Source: an uncultured Butyricicoccus sp. (GTDB lineage: Bacteria > Bacillota > Clostridia > Oscillospirales > Butyricicoccaceae). From it: a stretch of 64,000 nt of DNA. This document shows, one piece after another, positions 61,811 through 64,000 of this stretch (position 1 is its first letter; every line of letters starts with the position of its first letter). The position numbers and the translations under genes were made by a program. The notes beneath the pieces were generated by a model. The model saw only the letters and a list, made by a program, of their open reading frames with translations, ran no database searches and was not told where the DNA came from. Location of the stretch: assembly GCA_944376065.1 (NCBI GenBank), contig CALWBL010000006.1, forward strand, positions 1 to 64,000. The letters run 5' to 3'.

Positions 61811-63781
61811 TTATTCAAGTACTGCAGCGACTGTTTCGCTGTGTTTTACGTCGATGCCCGTATTGAAATTCATTTTCTTGTGGCCAGATGGCTCAGTGAC
61901 AACAAGCACGGTCGTCTTAGGATGTCCCGCCGCCGCAATTTTATCGGGCGAGAATGTAATAAGCTTGTCGCCCGCCTTCACATGGTCGCCCTCGTAGACG
62001 AACAGGGTAAAGCCGTCGCCGTTCATGTCCACAGTGTCGATGCCGATGTGTATGAGCAGTTCGGTGCCGTCGGCTAGTGCAAGGCCACAGGCATGGCGGC
62101 TGTCCTCCATTACGATGGAGACATCTGCGTCAGTCGGGGCGTAAATCGTGTCGCCGGACGGCTCAAACGCCATGCCTTCGCCCATCACACCCTGCGAGAA
62201 CACCTCATCTGGCACCTCAGAAAGTGGCAAGGTTCGGCCATCGCAAATCGCCTTGAGCTCTACAAGGCACGGTGCAGCCGCCTGCATGGATTGCTGCGCT
62301 TGAACTGCTGCTAGATTATCCGGTTCTGCAACAGTGTTGGTATGCTTGGGTTCAAATATGCGCTCCTCTTTTGCTAGCTTGCGGCTGCCAATGATAAAGG
62401 TCAGAACAAACGGCACAACTATAGCAACCGCCATAGCGAGCAGAAAGTTGAGCCAGTATTCTGGATAGATGGACAGTATTCCCGGCAGGCCGCCCACACC
62501 AATGCTAATGGCGGTGACGTTAGTTCCGATTGAGATAATCGCAGCGCACGCCGAACCTATCATACCACAGACCAGCGGGAATCCATACTTCATGTTGACA
62601 CCGAACAGAGCAGGCTCAGTAACGCCCAGATAGCAGGAAATACATGCTGGAATATTGACCTGCTGTGCACGCTCATTGCGCTTTTGCAAGATTGACATAG
62701 CTAGCACTGCTGAACCCTGTGCGATGTTTGACAGCGCTATCATTGGCCAGAGGTTAGTGCCATCATAAGTGTTGACAAGCTGAGAGTCTATGGCATTGGT
62801 CATATGGTGCAGACCAGTCATAACGATTGGTGCATAAAACAGACCGAACAGTGCGGCAAACAGCAGCTTAAAGCTAGAGTTTAGACCCATGTTAACAATG
62901 TTTGCGATAAAGTCTCCAATCTGCCAACCGATTGGGCCTACGACTGTGTGCGCAATCAACACTGCGGGAACGAGCGCACAGAACGGCACAACCACCATGC
63001 TGATGACCTCGGGACAAATCTTTTTAAAGAATTTCTCTAAGTAGACCAGCACAAAGCCCGCTAGAATCGCCGCGACAACCTGACCTTGATAGCCGATCAT
63101 CTGCACCTGAGCAAAGCCGAAATCCCATACTGGGATATCGGCCGCTGCAGTCGTGGCGACCGAAAAGCCGTTTAACAGCTGAGGTGAAATCAGTGTCAGA
63201 CCTAGGACGATACCAAGAATCTGTGTCGTACCCATCTTTTTGGTGATTGACCATGTGATGCCGACTGGGAGGAAGTGGAAGATTGCCTCACCAATCAGCC
63301 ACAGGAAGCTGTACATGCCTGCCCAAAACTGGGACACATCCGCCAGCGACTGGGTACGGCCATTCAGCAGGTCAACCTCACCAATGATATTGCGGAATCC
63401 AAGTACCAGACCGCCACAAATCAATGCAGGGATAATCGGGGCGAAGATTTCGCCTAGTGCACCCATGATACGCTGCAGCGGATTCTGATTGGTTTTTGCG
63501 GCACTCTTGACCGCGTCCTTGCTTACGCCCTCAATGCCCGCATATTTGGTAAATTCCTGATAGAAATTGGCCACATCGTTTCCGATAATGACCTGATACT
63601 GCCCCGCCTGAGTGAACGTACCTTTGACTGAAGGGATATTTTCGATTGCTTTCTCGTTCGCCTTTTTGGGGTCAACCAGCACAAAGCGCATGCGCGTCAT
63701 GCAGTGCGACACCGCTTGGATGTTAGCCTTTCCGCCAATCTGCTCGAACAATGCCTTGACATCTTCTTGGTATTTAGCCAT
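61811..63781 (-). CDS. treB: Trehalose PTS transporter, IIBCA fused
   Basis: 656 residues from ATG 63781 with GGGAGGA seven bases upstream. Residues 1-80 are IIB with phospho-Cys27 in SHCMTRMRF; residues ~110-470 are the IIC membrane channel (about 10 helices); residues ~495-656 are a IIA-Glc domain with phospho-His in LIHIGIDTV near residue 578. The family is glucose/glucoside type; trehalose is assigned from the coupled TreC and the TreR-like operator. Fusion of IIA avoids needing a separate Crr. Its GC content is higher than the rest of the window. Confidence 0.88.
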   Translation of the reverse strand: MAKYQEDVKALFEQIGGKANIQAVSHCMTRMRFVLVDPKKANEKAIENIPSVKGTFTQAGQYQVIIGNDVANFYQEFTKYAGIEGVSKDAVKSAAKTNQNPLQRIMGALGEIFAPIIPALICGGLVLGFRNIIGEVDLLNGRTQSLADVSQFWAGMYSFLWLIGEAIFHFLPVGITWSITKKMGTTQILGIVLGLTLISPQLLNGFSVATTAAADIPVWDFGFAQVQMIGYQGQVVAAILAGFVLVYLEKFFKKICPEVISMVVVPFCALVPAVLIAHTVVGPIGWQIGDFIANIVNMGLNSSFKLLFAALFGLFYAPIVMTGLHHMTNAIDSQLVNTYDGTNLWPMIALSNIAQGSAVLAMSILQKRNERAQQVNIPACISCYLGVTEPALFGVNMKYGFPLVCGMIGSACAAIISIGTNVTAISIGVGGLPGILSIYPEYWLNFLLAMAVAIVVPFVLTFIIGSRKLAKEERIFEPKHTNTVAEPDNLAAVQAQQSMQAAAPCLVELKAICDGRTLPLSEVPDEVFSQGVMGEGMAFEPSGDTIYAPTDADVSIVMEDSRHACGLALADGTELLIHIGIDTVDMNGDGFTLFVYEGDHVKAGDKLITFSPDKIAAAGHPKTTVLVVTEPSGHKKMNFNTGIDVKHSETVAAVLE

Positions 63782-63812
63782 GCTTGTTCCTCCCATACAT
63801 TTTTATGTATCA

Positions 63813-63830
63813 AACTTGTTTAAACAAGTT
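63813..63830. promoter_or_regulatory. TreR-like operator
   Basis: Perfect 18-bp palindrome AACTTGTTTAAACAAGTT between promoter and treB. Similar to the TTGT-x4-ACAA operators of GntR-family TreR in Firmicutes. A treR gene is not in the window and may be beyond 64000. Confidence 0.65.
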
Positions 63831-63843
63831 ATCTTCTGAAGAT

Positions 63844-63872
63844 ATAGTATCTCTTTTACATGGCGAAAGCAA
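63844..63872 (-). promoter_or_regulatory. Promoter of the trehalose operon
   Basis: Minus strand TTGCTT (63872-63867), 17 bases, TACTAT (63849-63844); the operator lies just downstream, where bound repressor would block elongation. I see no gene or clear motif in 63873-64000. Confidence 0.6.
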
Positions 63873-64000
63873 GGTTATTCTTAAACAAAAATCTGTACGA
63901 TTTTTTGGCGGTTTTGACTGCCACTTATCCACTTTAAGCAAACGGTTCGTAAACCTTGTCCTATTAGGCTTAACAAAAACCGAAACTTGTCTGAACCGAG

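Noticed and set aside
61316-62077. 253-codon plus-strand frame over the treC/treB junction
   Set aside because: GC-rich sequence reduces stop codons in all frames; the two minus-strand genes are certain and the frame shows no domain.

Overview
This 64 kb window looks like chromosome of a low-GC, strictly anaerobic, butyrate-forming Clostridia species, probably in or near the Oscillospirales. Supporting signs are strong AGGAGG ribosome binding sites, AT-rich sigma-A promoters, a group-B type [FeFe]-hydrogenase, a butyryl-CoA dehydrogenase/EtfBA operon, a butyryl-CoA:acetate CoA-transferase, Mini-ribonuclease III, a split oxygen-sensitive serine dehydratase, and an archaeal-type IMP cyclohydrolase. 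The species assignment is inference from gene content.

Layout. 1-5.8 kb: left-pointing phage packaging and head module (small and large terminase, a one-helix protein, portal, scaffold-like protein, major capsid protein, head-completion protein, start of a further structural gene) under one promoter. It ends directly against host genes with no integrase or repressor visible on this side. 6-10 kb: thioesterase, two tRNA-Ser genes, plsC, a HAD phosphatase with thiE, and lrgAB. 10.3-24.4 kb: lipid-linked glycan flippase; a nine-gene purine operon (purE-C-F-M-N-O-H-D plus an unknown gene) with a promoter, a 27-codon leader ORF and a terminator in its leader, and a five-hairpin element between purH and purD; a glycosyltransferase-CsaB fusion; serine dehydratase. 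24.4-36.7 kb: small Asn/Gln/Lys-rich protein, mrnC, ABC exporter, a lipoprotein/FHA-FtsW fusion/PbpA-like operon, two G3E GTPases behind a DtxR-type box, gluQ, a DUF1836 gene, hemolysin III. 36.7-55 kb: hydrogenase, orphan fumarase-type beta subunit, DivIVA-like protein, ilvA, but, ftsK, flavin reductase, a secreted WG-repeat/SLH protein, prfA, a zinc-ribbon/YARHG protein, trxA-nadE, and a YtrA-type ABC operon behind a perfect 38-bp operator. 55-60 kb: bcd-etfB-etfA behind a near-consensus promoter and a ~190-nt structured leader; ECF sigma and anti-sigma pair. 60.1-64 kb: GC-rich trehalose PTS operon with a TreR-like operator, probably acquired.

How they fit together. Bcd/EtfBA and the CoA-transferase supply the last two steps of butyrate formation. 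The CsaB domain would pyruvylate the cell-wall polymer that SLH domains bind, and one such SLH protein is encoded 23 kb away. The FHA-FtsW/PBP pair resembles the actinobacterial RodA/PbpA/FHA arrangement and suggests phospho-threonine control of wall synthesis. Most of the window is ordinary core genome. The points most worth a second look are the purE leader, the five-hairpin element inside the pur operon, the FHA-FtsW operon, the GT4-CsaB fusion, the structured bcd leader, and the truncated phage module with a CTG-initiated terminase gene.
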